From Blastomussa wellsi (lineage: Eukaryota > Cnidaria > Anthozoa > Scleractinia > Plerogyridae): DNA of 64,000 nucleotides. How positions within the stretch are numbered: position 1 is the first letter of the stretch; each line of letters starts with the position of its first letter. The DNA lies in NCBI GenBank assembly GCA_947652115.1, contig OX393568.1, forward strand, positions 158,501-222,500, written 5' to 3'. The notes beneath the pieces are model-generated. The model did no database searches. It was not told where the DNA came from and saw only the letters and a list, made by a program, of their open reading frames with translations. Positions 36,428 to 48,100 of this stretch are shown piece after piece. A program made the translations under genes and the position numbers.

Positions 36428-37111
36428 ATGGCCGCACTGCACGTCGTGGAATTCAAAGCAAAGCGTGCCCTTGAGGAGTTACTGAGGTAACCCGTCAAGC
36501 TAATTGTATTTTTGTTTTCATTTTATTCTCATGTGGTGTTACAAATGGCTGTAGGGAAAAATAAATAACCTTAAATTTGGCAAGAATATTAAGCATTGTT
36601 TACTATAACACCTGGTGCTTGTTTGGACCTGTTTGTCAATCTTTCTTGGACGATTAAAAAAAGAAAGCTTTCGATCAAGCCAGCTTTTGGGGGAATGTTC
36701 AGTGAAGATTCAAAACATGAAATAAGTAACCTTCTATGTTAAACTGTTTGTTTGTCGTGTCACTTCTGAGATCATCACGGATAAAGGACTAAAGGTTGAA
36801 AAACGCTTTGCAACTAGCGACCTTCAGGCTATTTTCTTTGAAAAATGCAGCTTATATAATTGCGTAACAAACAACAAACGCCTCCAAGGCTACCCTTATC
36901 AGAAAGTGCTAGATGCATTTTGTTTTCAGTACTGTTGCTGGCTTATTCAAAATTTTACATTAAATTCCACCATACCTCTAAAATAGACATCGCTTTGCCA
37001 AGGCGCAATTGTGGATAAAACTGCACCTCTTTATTTTCGTATCTTTTAAGTTTAATTTTAACATCAATTCATCGCAGAAACTTAGAAGCCCAACTTAAAC
37101 TCTTTTACTAA
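36428..37111 (+). CDS. Possible 30-aa microprotein (2 exons), low confidence
   Basis: ATG at 36428 opens a 59-nt exon (MAALHVVEFKAKRALEELL) ending in a donor AG|gtaacc. The next acceptor in phase is at 37078 (gcag|AAAC), which continues RNLEAQLKLFY-stop. The 30-residue product would be one amphipathic helix. It lies head-to-head with the candidate minus-strand gene at 36315. It could instead be the first exon of a longer gene whose later exons I missed, or chance. Confidence 0.2.
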
Positions 37112-37707
37112 GATCTCGATAACATTGCACTGGAATGTGTATGACGTCACGATTTCTCGTACTGAGCCATCGACAACTTGATTTGAGCCCAAACACGTGA
37201 ACGATGCTTATAGCAAAAATTGGAAGCCAAAGTTATGAAGATGGAAAATGAGAGGTAACATAGTTTCTTTTTAAACTTACCCTCTATAAAATAAATTTTA
37301 ACATCAAATATTTTGGGATTTCCTTAAAAATTGCAAAAATGCTCGCATTTTCAGTCATTCTCTCGCTTTTCAGCAGTATCGGCCGGGCTATTTCCATCCG
37401 ATCTACTTTCCCTTTTCCTCCTCTCAGACCGCCTGCTGGCAAGTTGTGATCAGTGTGATGCGGTGGGAAAGTAGTGACCCGTCACGATTATCTAGACGTC
37501 AGGTTACCAGAACAACGCCAACATTGTCCTATGTTTAGCTTTAGGTGCGCATAACAAATCGCCAGTGGTCGGTGTTTGGTGATTGGCCTGTAATGCAAAG
37601 TTAAAAACATAAATGTGTAAAGGTGTTTAGGTCGACGACATTTCCCTCTATTTCTTAACCTTTATAGGTTATCTGAGACAACGCAACTCTAAAATTCTCC
37701 GCCGCAA

Positions 37708-40700
37708 ATGTCCTCTACGAATTGTATTTTGCTGTATTTTCCCTTCTACATTGTCGTGTTTTGTCTGCCTGTGATATATCTTCATCCCAATGGCTTTCGT
37801 GAAGCAAAATTCTACAAACTGAAGGGGAAGTCATTCAACAGTAGCGTGGTTGATCGCCACCTCGCACAAGACTTCTGGGACTGCTTATTCCTTTGCGGTG
37901 CAAACAAGGAGTGTCTTTCGTTTAACTTTGATGGGACGCAAGAGAAAGGCCTACAAGAATGCGAGACGTACAACTCTGAGATGAAGCTTGAGCCGGAAAA
38001 AATGCAAGACAGGCCAGGATTTACATATTACGGGATGACAGAAGAGGTAAGAGCCCTCGCCCTCACTTTACCGTTTTGTTCCTGTCACCTTATCAGCTCG
38101 TCTGCACCGTGACCTCACTTAAAACTTACCATTATTTAGACCTGACTGGCCAGATTTGTCCACTCCCTATTGATCAGAACCAGCATTCTCGGCCAGATCA
38201 GCCAATTCCTAAATTGTATTACCCTGTCAAAAGAAATGAGGTCTTTTCAATTTTTTAAAGAACTGGTCTGGTGGGGCGAGTTCTGACTAATGGTAAGCGC
38301 CCCCGAAGTGTAAGAGCGAACTGGTGTGGTCTTGCTAGTTTTGCCGGGCTTATATGGTTGATAATATTATTCCATGTTAGTTGTTTGCAACTAATTATAC
38401 TCTGCTGAGTGGAGATAGGCACTGCGAATGTGCTGTGTTCAAGAAGTATTTTTAGTTGTCCGCTTGTCTATTCCTTTGCTTAGTTAAGTTTGTTACCTGT
38501 CTGAGATGACCGATATAAAACATACCTTTTTCAACGCAGTGCCATTTATACGGCCATTAGCATTGATATTACATGAGCGGCATGCAGATTTAATATTTTT
38601 TTGTAATATTTTGTTTTAGTATGGTAAAAGACAATATATACATTGAGTAAAATATTTTTTGAAAACGCTTTATCTAAAGTAGGGACATCTATCTCTTAAG
38701 TCTCTCTACAGATACCATCCATGTGCCTCTTCACCATGCCTTCACAACAAAGAATGCATTGCTGGACCCATTAACGGCCTGTACTCATGCCAATGCCCTC
38801 TTGAGAATATTGGCTTGAAATTCGTTGACGACAAGTGCACTGTTGGTAAGAAATGTATACTTAACTTGGCGAAATTCGGTTAGTTGAAGCAATGCGATAC
38901 ATAAATAAATGTGACTTAAGATCATATCGGGTAGAAAGAACACTCAATAACATACCGTACTGCGGCAGTATCCCTGTTTGACCTGCTCAAGACAGGCTGG
39001 ATACAGGAGGAGTGCGTGCACATGATGATAGTTGCTTTGGCCGAGGAGTGACCCAATAACATACCGTACTGCGGCAGTATCCCTGTTTGACCTGCTCGAG
39101 ACAGGTTGGATACAGGAGGAGTGCGTGCACATGATGATAGTTGCTTTGGCCGAGGAGTGACCCAATAACATACCGTACTGCGGCAGTATCCCTGTTTGAC
39201 CTGCTCGAGACAGGTTGGATACAGGAGGAGTGCGTGCACATGATGATAGTTGCTTTGGCCGAGGAGTGACCCAATAACATACCGTACTGCGGCAGTATCC
39301 CTGTTTGACCTGCTCGATACAGGGTGGATACAGGAGGAGTACGTGCACATGATGATAGTTGCTTTGGCCGAGGAGTGACCCAATTGTGCACGTCAAAGAA
39401 AATAAGGTGGCAGAATGACAAAAGCTTTATTAAATAAGATAACAAATCAGCCAAACAATTATGCGTAGTTTCCCTATTTAGATGTTTGAAGTTGCCATGA
39501 CAATAACATCATGACATGGTAGCGTAGCCACATACATCTATCGACATTTTTGATGTAATTATTAACAAAACAGCGAAATTCGTGTGTTTTTACATTTTAT
39601 TAGCATTTTGGCTTATTTTTGTATTGATTTCTATTTTCTGACTTTTTAGGAAATTTAAGTAATGAGATCCAAGGTTACGGATCCAAGATACTGGCTCCGA
39701 TGTTGCCATCTTACATCAGATTGTGTCATCTTGATCATGAAGAGAAAGCTATGAGCTTTTTATTCAAAGCAAATTAGCTTTGCTCTACCTTAATAAAGTT
39801 AGAACCGTTAGGTGAGGGGAGGGGAGGGGGGTTCCATCAACATTTCCACGTACCACGTACGTTTTGGTTACGTTTTATTACAAAAATCTTCGAAGTATAA
39901 ACCGAGAATCAAATCAGACCCCAACTATAACTCCTGGTGGTCTTACAGATATGCAGCAAATTGCCAAGGGAACCATGAAAGAAGGAGTAGCACGGACGTC
40001 CTTCAAAGCAACGATGCTCAACTTCTATGAAGCAAAGAAACTTTGCAAACTGCTCGATGGCTCCATGGCGTCCTATGATCAGTTGTACGCAGCATGGAAT
40101 GCCAGCCTCAGTGTTTGCGCGTAAGTTGTTTAATTTACTGCCACTGATACTAAGTAAGACTATATATTCAAAAAGTAAAAGTGATGCCTGGCAAACACCT
40201 GGCTGAGTTTTTAGAACCATGTTCAGTTAAAGGAGCTCTGTCACTGGTGACACAAGTTGAAAAGTCTAGCCTAAATTTTTTAAGTTTCTCAATTAAAATC
40301 CTTCTCGGTCTTCCTCATTTGAAACCATCCCTTTTTTCTTCTCAGTTTATCGTTACTTTTTGCTCTTTGTCTTCCTTGGTCAATTATTACTTCCAGGTCT
40401 CCTTTGATTTCAAGGTAATTGCGTGCATTACCTAAAATGCCTTGATTGGTTAGTACGGAAAGCTGCAAAACTCTAGAACAAAAAGTTTATTTTTCAAATC
40501 GGCACTCTTAATCCTCACGGTGTCAACGAACGCTTTTCATTCAATTAATTTATTCCGTTGTTTTAACGTTACCAGGCACCAGCCAATAGCGAAGCTCCAT
40601 CTTTCTGTATACAAACCACACACGAACCACAATTTCGTGATTCGCTCCAACGAAGGGCTAACGCTCGGAACGTTAGTTCTCGTATCTCTTTACGGTGGCC

Positions 40701-40756
40701 AATTCACATTATCAACCCAGGTGATAAAACCAAATTGTATTGTTATACTTCCCACC

Positions 40757-40793
<37 letters not shown>

Positions 40794-41036
40794 CTATTCA
40801 TTAGTAATTATAAGCCAAGTTAATGAAAGCTTTACGATAACTGAACTATATCGCTCGACCTTATCACACGTTTTATCCTGTTTCTGGGTAGAACCGGATG
40901 GATTAGCGACGCAAGAGTTGGATATCCTATGCGGGAAGCAGTAGATGGATGTGGAAATCTAATTGGTATTTTCATCAGCCTGCTGCCTCAAGACAAGTAT
41001 AAGAGAGTTCAAGCCGTTTGGTGCTATTACAACTAG
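37708..41036 (+). CDS. Secreted PAN/Apple-EGF-Link protein, copy C (4 exons, 266 aa)
   Basis: Exons: 37708-38046, 38701-38845, 39949-40120, 40892-41036; 801 nt. Exon 1: signal peptide (LYFPFYIVVFCLPVIY) and PAN/Apple domain (KFYKLKGKSFNSSV, DFWDCLFLCG, ECLSFNFDG, ECETYNSEMKLEP). Exon 2: six-cysteine EGF (HPCASSPCLHNKEC, YSCQC, DDKC). Exons 3-4: Link domain (YEAKKLCKLLDGSMASYDQL, AAWNASLSVCA, GWISDARVGYPM, GCGNLIGIF, WCYYN-stop). Exons 2 and 3 have exactly the lengths of copy A (145 and 172 nt), and total length is identical. The chosen exon-2 acceptor is CTTAAG before TCTCTC; the adjacent CTACAG would shift frame. Intron 2 carries a 109-bp tandem repeat and intron 3 a Penelope-element fragment. 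It lies on the opposite strand to copies A and B, so an inverted duplication is likely. Confidence 0.85.
38951..39385. repeat. 109-bp tandem repeat, 4 copies
   Basis: Copies start at 38951, 39060, 39169 and 39278 (period exactly 109 bp). Each contains CATACCGTACTGCGGCAGTA, TGACCTGCTC, TGGATACAGGAGGAGT and GATAGTTGCTTTGGCCGAGG, with only a few substitutions between copies. Intron 2 of copy C. Confidence 0.95.
40460..40742 (+). mobile_element. Penelope-like element terminal-repeat fragment
   Basis: Closely matches the right arm of the element at 55856-56806 (TTTCAAATCGGCACTCTTAA, CAACGAACGCTTTTCATTCA, GTTACCAGGCACCAGCCAAT, GAAGGGCTAACGCTC, ATTATCAACCCA). No coding part remains. Sits in intron 3 of copy C. 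Confidence 0.85.
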
Positions 41037-41039
41037 TGA

Positions 41040-42285
41040 CAATTGCTTGTGCCTGTGCAATAAGTACTAGCAAAAGCAGAATTTTTGGTATTGTGCAGAA
41101 AGAAAACTCATGAAATTGCAATTTGAAACTGTCTATAATTCCCTGCACAGAAGGTGCCTGGAAAACTAGTGTTTCACTTTACATATTTCAACCGGGGTCT
41201 CAGGAGTAGGGACTACAGATATATACGCGATGAGTTTCAAACGTTTATCTACGTTTCAAAACATGAATAACTATTAATAGGAGATGTACTACAATTGAAG
41301 CCAGGATTCCTGATTTAAGTGTCACTGGACACTGGCTTAGAACAAAAGCGTTAAAAACCAAACATTTTTTGTAAACTATACCAAAAAACGTTTCAACCTA
41401 AGAGCTTAGGTCTTCATCAGTTGTGATGGAATGGAAAAGCGCAACAATATAAATTTAAAGTCCAAAATTATACAAATATGCTAATCGCACGGAAGGACAG
41501 CCAATTAGAGGTGGGAAGAGTAAATGTCAGGAATATCTTGGACTCTCTTCAGGAAATAATTAGCATTGTAAATTCAGTTGAAACTTTTCTCCTATATCTG
41601 CTGGCTATGTTTTTTCTGTCAAACGCATCCTGTAGTTGGCGTTGGTATTGAGTGAAGTGGCGATTGAGAGTTGGTGGAGGGGAGGCGTTTGCCCGAGGGA
41701 GTGGGAAGGCCCGATACTCCCGTAAATATCCGACCCTGACCCTATTTACGACGAAAATTGAAAAGAAAAAGAACTGATACCTTTCTCTGGGTCAATTTTA
41801 TTTCGATTCTGTGACATTAATACTTTAATGGATAGTTTAGTTCTTTCGCTTAGGTGGGTGTTCACGCACTTTCAAGTTTTGATACAAAAAAATAATAATA
41901 ATAAGCACCCTATCTAAAGATCTAACCGACAACACAATGCCAAAATAGGCAAATATGATACCCAGTGGACCGAGAACCGGTCCTACCCTTTCTCTACCCT
42001 ATCTCGCGGCACAAACCTCATCTATGTTGCTCGCATGAGAGTACTCACCCACTCCCACGGTTGCAATGGTTGGGATCAACTAGCAGCACACTTAAAACAT
42101 GGGAATGGGGATGAATTACACCTGCCGTTACACGTTGTCGCTCCACGTTTCTCAAACTCATTAATAATTCATCGAGTTAAAACAAAGAAAATCATAACCG
42201 TGAAGGAGGTTTTGATACCCGATCTTAATTAGCATAGATTTTGACGATTTTATTTCTCCGTTTACTCCTTGGTTTTTGTTTCGAT
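41040..42285. other. Intergenic region with retroelement debris
   Basis: 41390-41420 (minus) carries a hammerhead-like CTGATGA...GAAAC core. 41690-42035 has GATACTCCCGTAAATATCCG, ACCCTATTTACGACG, TGATACC and CCCTATCTCGCGGCAC, a diverged copy of the element at 48137-48566. No gene is seen. Confidence 0.5.
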
Positions 42286-42291
42286 TGAGAA

Positions 42292-42438
42292 GATATATCA
42301 AACACTCGAGACAGTGTTTCATCGGCTATCCAAACACCTCTAAGTTCATTAAAAATACTCCGCTGCGCGTCGTATTTTCAACTCTCTTCTCGGTGTTTTG
42401 ATATCCCGATGAAACACTGTCTCTCGTGTTTGATATAT
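42292..42438. mobile_element. MITE, about 147 bp, with 33-bp inverted ends
   Basis: The left arm starts GATATATCAAACACTCGAGA and runs through CAGTGTTTCATCGG. The right arm, CCGATGAAACACTGTCTCTC followed by GTGTTTGATATAT, is its near-perfect inverse. Too short to encode anything. Confidence 0.85.
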
Positions 42439-42964
42439 TACCTCAAACACCCTGCAATATCTACCCCTGGAAGTAGGCAATAGTTCAAGCCCTCTTCCTC
42501 AACTTCTCTAACTGGGAATGGAATGTTTACAGTGGCCTTGAGAGAAGTCCATTGACTACCTTGGGCTTAAGGCTTTTTTATCAGACAATCCATAGATCCA
42601 CCGGGCTCAAACACTTTGTCACTCACTTCCCACTTGTTAATTGTTCTTAATTTAAGAGAAAAGAAATGTAAGTTGTTTAAACCATTGGTTCGCATAGTGT
42701 AACGTTTTTGGGTGCCGGGTGTTGGTATGGAGAGAAGTGGTGATTGAGAGGCCCTGATCTGACGCACGTTCCTTTCGCAAACGGTCGATGCCATTTTAGC
42801 GAAACTTAGGGTGCGTTCGTTTGGGATTTTATTATTGGCGCATTGGCCGGTTCGAATATTAATATTGCCAGGTTAGCCTTCTCCGCAGACGTCTTAGGGC
42901 TCGTCACGCGTGACGAAGCCCAAAGTACGTCCGCGTGGGATGCTACAAGAATGGTCTGTTTACT

Positions 42965-43155
42965 TCGTTCCCGCTTCCAGAACTCTTTCAGTTCTCGCAG
43001 CACCCTTTCAGGTCCCGCAACCTTTCAGTTCCTGCACCCTTTCAGTTCCCGAACCCTTTCAGTTCCCGCAGCACCCTTTCAGGTCCCGCACCCTTTCAGT
43101 TCCCGCACCCTTTCAGGTCCTGCACCCTTTCAGTTCCCGCACCCTTTAAGTTCAA
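42965..43155. repeat. GC-rich minisatellite, about 17-bp unit
   Basis: About nine copies of CCCTTTCAGKTCCCGCA, some with an inserted GCA trinucleotide. Because units are 17 or 20-23 bp long, three plus-strand frames stay open, which creates spurious open frames. Confidence 0.9.
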
Positions 43156-43673
43156 CTTTGACGGTTCCCCGCTTCCGGCCGTTCTAGCTACTCCTCCTGC
43201 TACTCAGAGTTGATGCCCTCTCCAGCGTTCGGTTAATTAAACCGATTTCTCTACGCCATTCCTTTCCAAATCATTTTAAGCAACGAGCCCATGACTGTCG
43301 GTTTATTCTCAGAATTCTTTCGTGAGGTTCAATCCAAGACGAAGTCAAATGGACTCAGTGCTTTGCTCTTCTGATTTGATGATTACCACACAAAACAATG
43401 TGAGTTAATCTTAGCATGCTTTTAGTCTTCAATATTTTTGATCATGCTTCAAAAAATTGTTTCTTTTATTCAGATTGAAATCATTAAACACTACATGCCT
43501 TGATAACTACAGTCCTTTTCTCGGATAATTTAAAATAAAGACGTTTAGACAGAGGCCTATCTTTTTAGATGAACGCGTAGCATCACAATCGTGGAGTATC
43601 GCAAACAAATTAGAAAAACATAGCAAGGTTTACTTTTCCATGTTAAGTCAATGCGTTATTAAAGAAAAGTAAT

Positions 43674-43876
43674 AAACAATTAGACTACGAGCCCGTGTTA
43701 GAAAACGAATGTGCTTCGCTCTTTAAAAATGGTAGTTTTTGGGATGTAATTCTTTAAAGTTTCTATTTAACAATTAGAGTACTCGCCCTTGTTTTCTATG
43801 AGCGATAGTCACCTTGGCAGCGCCTCGTTGACTACCCACTCATAAAAAAACGGGGGCTCGTAGTCTAACTGTTAAT
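43674..43876. mobile_element. MITE with TIR AATTAGACTACGAGCCC
   Basis: Left AACAATTAGACTACGAGCCC and right GGGCTCGTAGTCTAACTGTT are inverted arms. A third partial copy (AACAATTAGAGTACTCGCCC) lies inside at 43769. The whole is about 200 bp and has no coding capacity. Confidence 0.8.
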
Positions 43877-43879
43877 TAA

Positions 43880-45135
43880 AGAAAACTTCAGTGCGTGGAG
43901 GTGGTTATTCAATCCACCGTAAGGAAAAAGATGGCGACTGGTACGTTTACCTATAATGCTTTGCGCGCGAAAACCCTTAAAGAGCGTATAAAAACACAAA
44001 GAAAAGTTGTTAGTCATTCAAACTCTGCAAGAGAAATGTTTTTAGTACAGGGAACGACTTTCGCTAAACCATACCTTCCTATATGCCCAGTGGGCTTTGT
44101 TTGGCTCGCAAGGTATTGTGGTAAAATGTACAGCCGCCATCTTTTTTCTTACTGTGGATTTCAATTTTGGTTCCAAATAAGCACTGGTCGTCTCTAACAA
44201 ATTTATTTCAGCAAAAGCTTATGCTCCCCCTTATGCAGCAACCGTATTGCAAATTGTCCACAATGAGTTAAATAATTTATAGTACTGTAATTAATTCTTT
44301 ATAAAAGATTAAAAGAATATATTCATATATAATTAAAACTATCGCTTTAGAGATAGCAATTACTAATGTAGAATTTTACTGCTAAAACAGTTATTGTTAT
44401 TAGCATTATACGTTGGTTTACAACCTTTTTCGTTGATGTTGCAAGTCTCGCCAAGTGTTACTAATATCTTGCAAACCATTCACACTACTGCTTTACGATT
44501 TTAGGTCAAATATCAACTACCATGATTTACTAACCTTTGATAAAAGTTCAAAAAAGCCTGACGAAATATGTGGCTGGGGCTGCCATTCCTGAGGACATTT
44601 TCCTCCCTCAATTAACTTAGTCTACTGTATATAAAATTTAGTACCGCCAATAAACGCGGCATCGCCTGCAGACGGCTATCGAGAAGTCCATTTTATCAAA
44701 AATTAATTTACTGAATCATTCGTGAGAATTATAAAAAAAATTCAATTACAATTCAATTACGTTACTGGCGTAGAAATTCACTTCTGTCGTTCGATGATCC
44801 AATCTTATATTAATGATATTCTTTTAGTACGCTGTACAATTATAAAGCAACTATAATGTATTAAATTCTTTTCCGTAAAACGAAGCCGATTTGATCGATT
44901 CGCAATACGTTTTACGAATAAAATGACCATTTTCCGCTATTAACAGAGGAGGGTTCGCGCGGGAGCGTAACAAAACAGACTTACAGTTCTTAAGCCCATT
45001 GCTAATTACTTGCTTTCTAACCCTAATAGCTATTTTAGTCCTGCTGAATTACGCTGCTATTTCAAAAGTAGATGCCTGAAGAGTTCTCTTCTATCTTTCT
45101 TCAGTCTACCCTCTTCTGTTATGAGCCGATAATTG
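43880..45135. other. 3' flank of the receptor phosphatase gene
   Basis: AT-rich and without splice-bounded exons on either strand. The open frame at 43895-44197 has no recognisable domain. Confidence 0.4.
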
Positions 45136-45139
45136 CCTT

Positions 45140-48100
45140 TCAAGGCTTAAAGTTCGCGTAATCATCGAAGGCTGACAAGTAATCTTGAATGGCGTAGTGG
45201 ATAAATTTGTATTCCGCCTATAAAAGAGTGGAAATAATAACGTTACGGTATAATGCCAGCATTGGTGTACTGCCCAATCGAATTACTGTGTAATTCTTTG
45301 CTTAGGAATAATTTCAATTTTCAGCCAAGAGATGTAACTTACCGCAGTCCTAACCAGCCCAGGGCGAGGAATTCTCATGGCTTTGATCGCCTGGAACACG
45401 TCAATGACTTGCTCGATCTTCAGACGTTCCAGCACCGAGTATAACGCACAGAATGTTCCACTGCGACCAAGTCCGTCACTAAAACGAGAAAAACATGCAA
45501 ACAAGTATTAAAAAGAGAAAAACGCAAGTAACTTGATTGCAAATGAAGTTGGAGGGGCTGGAATGTTGGAGTTCCTGACAGTAAGCCTCATTGTAAACGC
45601 TTATTCAACCAACATTCATACCCTTAATACCATTAATACAGTTGCCTTACCGGACACCTCTGTACAACAGACAGGCAATAAATGTCGGTCCGTTGTTTCA
45701 ATTATTTTACTGTATGTACAACTCTTTCTACGAAGGGCACCATCGGCACAGTAAAATGGTTGTAAAAGCGACTAGCAGGGTTTCCGTAAGCCGGACACCT
45801 CTGACAGATGGTGCCCGCCCCGATGGAGTTGACTGATGCGTCTCTCGATTTCCTATCAGACGTAAGCTCTACTATTCACCTGCAAATAACAGTGATTGGT
45901 CCGTTCCCAGAATGCTGTTGCCATTTCTCCACTTTGGCGATTAAAGTAATCAGGCCGGTTCCCGACGGAACTTCATTCTCATTAACCCAACCGCTGTACT
46001 GAAACATTTTAACCCGCAGACTCTTCTCAGGCGTCTAAAATGTAAGTGACAGGAAACAGTAGTTATTTTAATCATCTTGTTTTACTGCCCTCTTCACTAT
46101 TTCCTACATTCACCAACGGCCAAATAACAATCCAAGATAAAGCATTACTACTAGCTCAATAAATTTCTCTCACTAAACAGTATCAGACACCTTATAAGGA
46201 AAATAGACTTTGTTTAAAACAAGGGTAGCTCGTGATAGTCTGAAGCACTCGGATTCCTGATTGAATTGGATTTTAGAAGTGTTAATTTTTATGGAGGGAG
46301 GAAAACCGGAGAACCCAGAGAACACCCTCGCAACAAGGACAAAAACCGACAATAAACTCAATCCACATAAGACGCCAGGTCCGAGAATCGAACACTGGCC
46401 ACATTGGTCGGAGGCAAGCACTCTCACCAATGCGCAAGCCCTGTTTTCCTCTCCATTTTTTTTCCTGAACTCTCAGCCGAGACCAAGACAGAGAACTAAG
46501 TTGTGTACGAAACAGAGTACAGTATGCCACTGTAGTGACATTAGATGCCAAATGTACCATACAATAATCAATATTTGTCGCATTGGTGTGTATGATAACT
46601 TATTTATACTTACCCGCAGATCAGTGGCTCTAAACGTCTTCTCAGTGATCTCTGATTGGTCATAATTCGCCTTCAAGTTATCCACACTGCTGCTGTTGAC
46701 AGTTAACCGCTGGACAGTTAACATATCATCGTAAGTCACCGTGTCAGATTCAGGCCAGAAGATGGGGAAGTCCTGCACATCATAAATATAGCTTATTAGC
46801 TTTTGAACATCAGCATAATGACGCACAGCTGTGCTAAATACATAAAGTCACACCTTTGTAAGATGGACAATATAACATTAAAAAGTTCGACAATATAGCC
46901 TTTAAAATGGACATGACATGTTGATTTACCCCTTCATCCTCGTTTGAATCAAACAACACGACACAGGAACACTCTTGCTCGCAGAGCATGCGCCAAAAGT
47001 CTGTCACGCTTGATGTCAGTGGGTGTTGCGTTACAATAAAGGCGTGCTGCTGTTTGTAACCCTGTCACGAGAAAATAAAAATAATAAAGGATTAACTTAA
47101 ATACGGTTAGGGCAATAAAAAACAAGAATGTAAAGTATTGAGGAGCAATCTCAGGTTGACAGAGGTCAATTCATGCAAAAAACTCCGTTTACAACGCTAC
47201 GATGATCATGCGTTCATGGAGCGACATCTATTTCAACAGGGAGACTATGAAAGAACAAGCATGAACTACCAGATAAATGAAATATTACTCACCGAAATGT
47301 GAACGGCATTTATGTATGACGTGGACTCATTATCGTCAATTGCAGTGAGAACCACTCGATAACAGTCAGCTGCGACATGAATTGCACAGTTAGTAATTGC
47401 ACGGACAATTGCACAGTAAACGAATACGGACATTGTTCACATTTCTACTACTCTCATGCTTAACCTTTAAATAACCATTCTTAAAATTTGGTGGCATATC
47501 AAGAAACAATCCTCTACACTAGTTCACTAGTTCAAAATTTTATTCAATCTCGTCACCTCGTAAATACTTACGTGCTAGAATTTCTTGCGATCTGTTTTTC
47601 TCCTTGTTCTCTGGATACGACGCCACAATACAATGTCCTCTATGAAGTACTGGGCTGACTTTATTGAGTGTCTGAAACATACGTGGAAAAAATAAGCAAT
47701 GACCTGAAAAAGTAGAAACCTCGGTGGACCAGAAAGTGACTTACGGGGTACCAGCTTTGCACATTCGTCACTACTCTAGTCTCACGATTATCAAGGGTCG
47801 GTGGAGAAGAATAATGAGTGAAATACGGGTTCCGCAACATGGACGGTATCATGACTGTACACATGAAGTGCTTACCTTGAACTCGGACTCGAAGCGCGTC
47901 ATTTTGGCATCTTTCGCGACGTCACTCATGCGGGATAGCGCGATTCTCAAGTCATGAGCGTAGATCTGCGTGTTACCACACTGGACAGCTTCTAATATGG
48001 CGTCGTGACAGAAGGTGTATTGCTCCTAATAAAAGAGACCAAACACATAAATCAGCCAGATCTAATGAACGTTTTGCATACATATCAATATTTGTCACTC

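Noticed and set aside
38922..39454. Three overlapping open frames of about 150 codons as protein genes
   Set aside because: They are produced by a stop-free 109-bp tandem repeat lying in an intron of copy C.
38935..43155. A CRISPR array in the regularly repeated tracts
   Set aside because: Units are contiguous or near-contiguous tandem repeats without unique spacers, in a eukaryotic genome.
42843..43213. Overlapping open frames rich in FQF/PHPFSS
   Set aside because: Created by a 17-bp GC-rich minisatellite; they have no independent coding signal.
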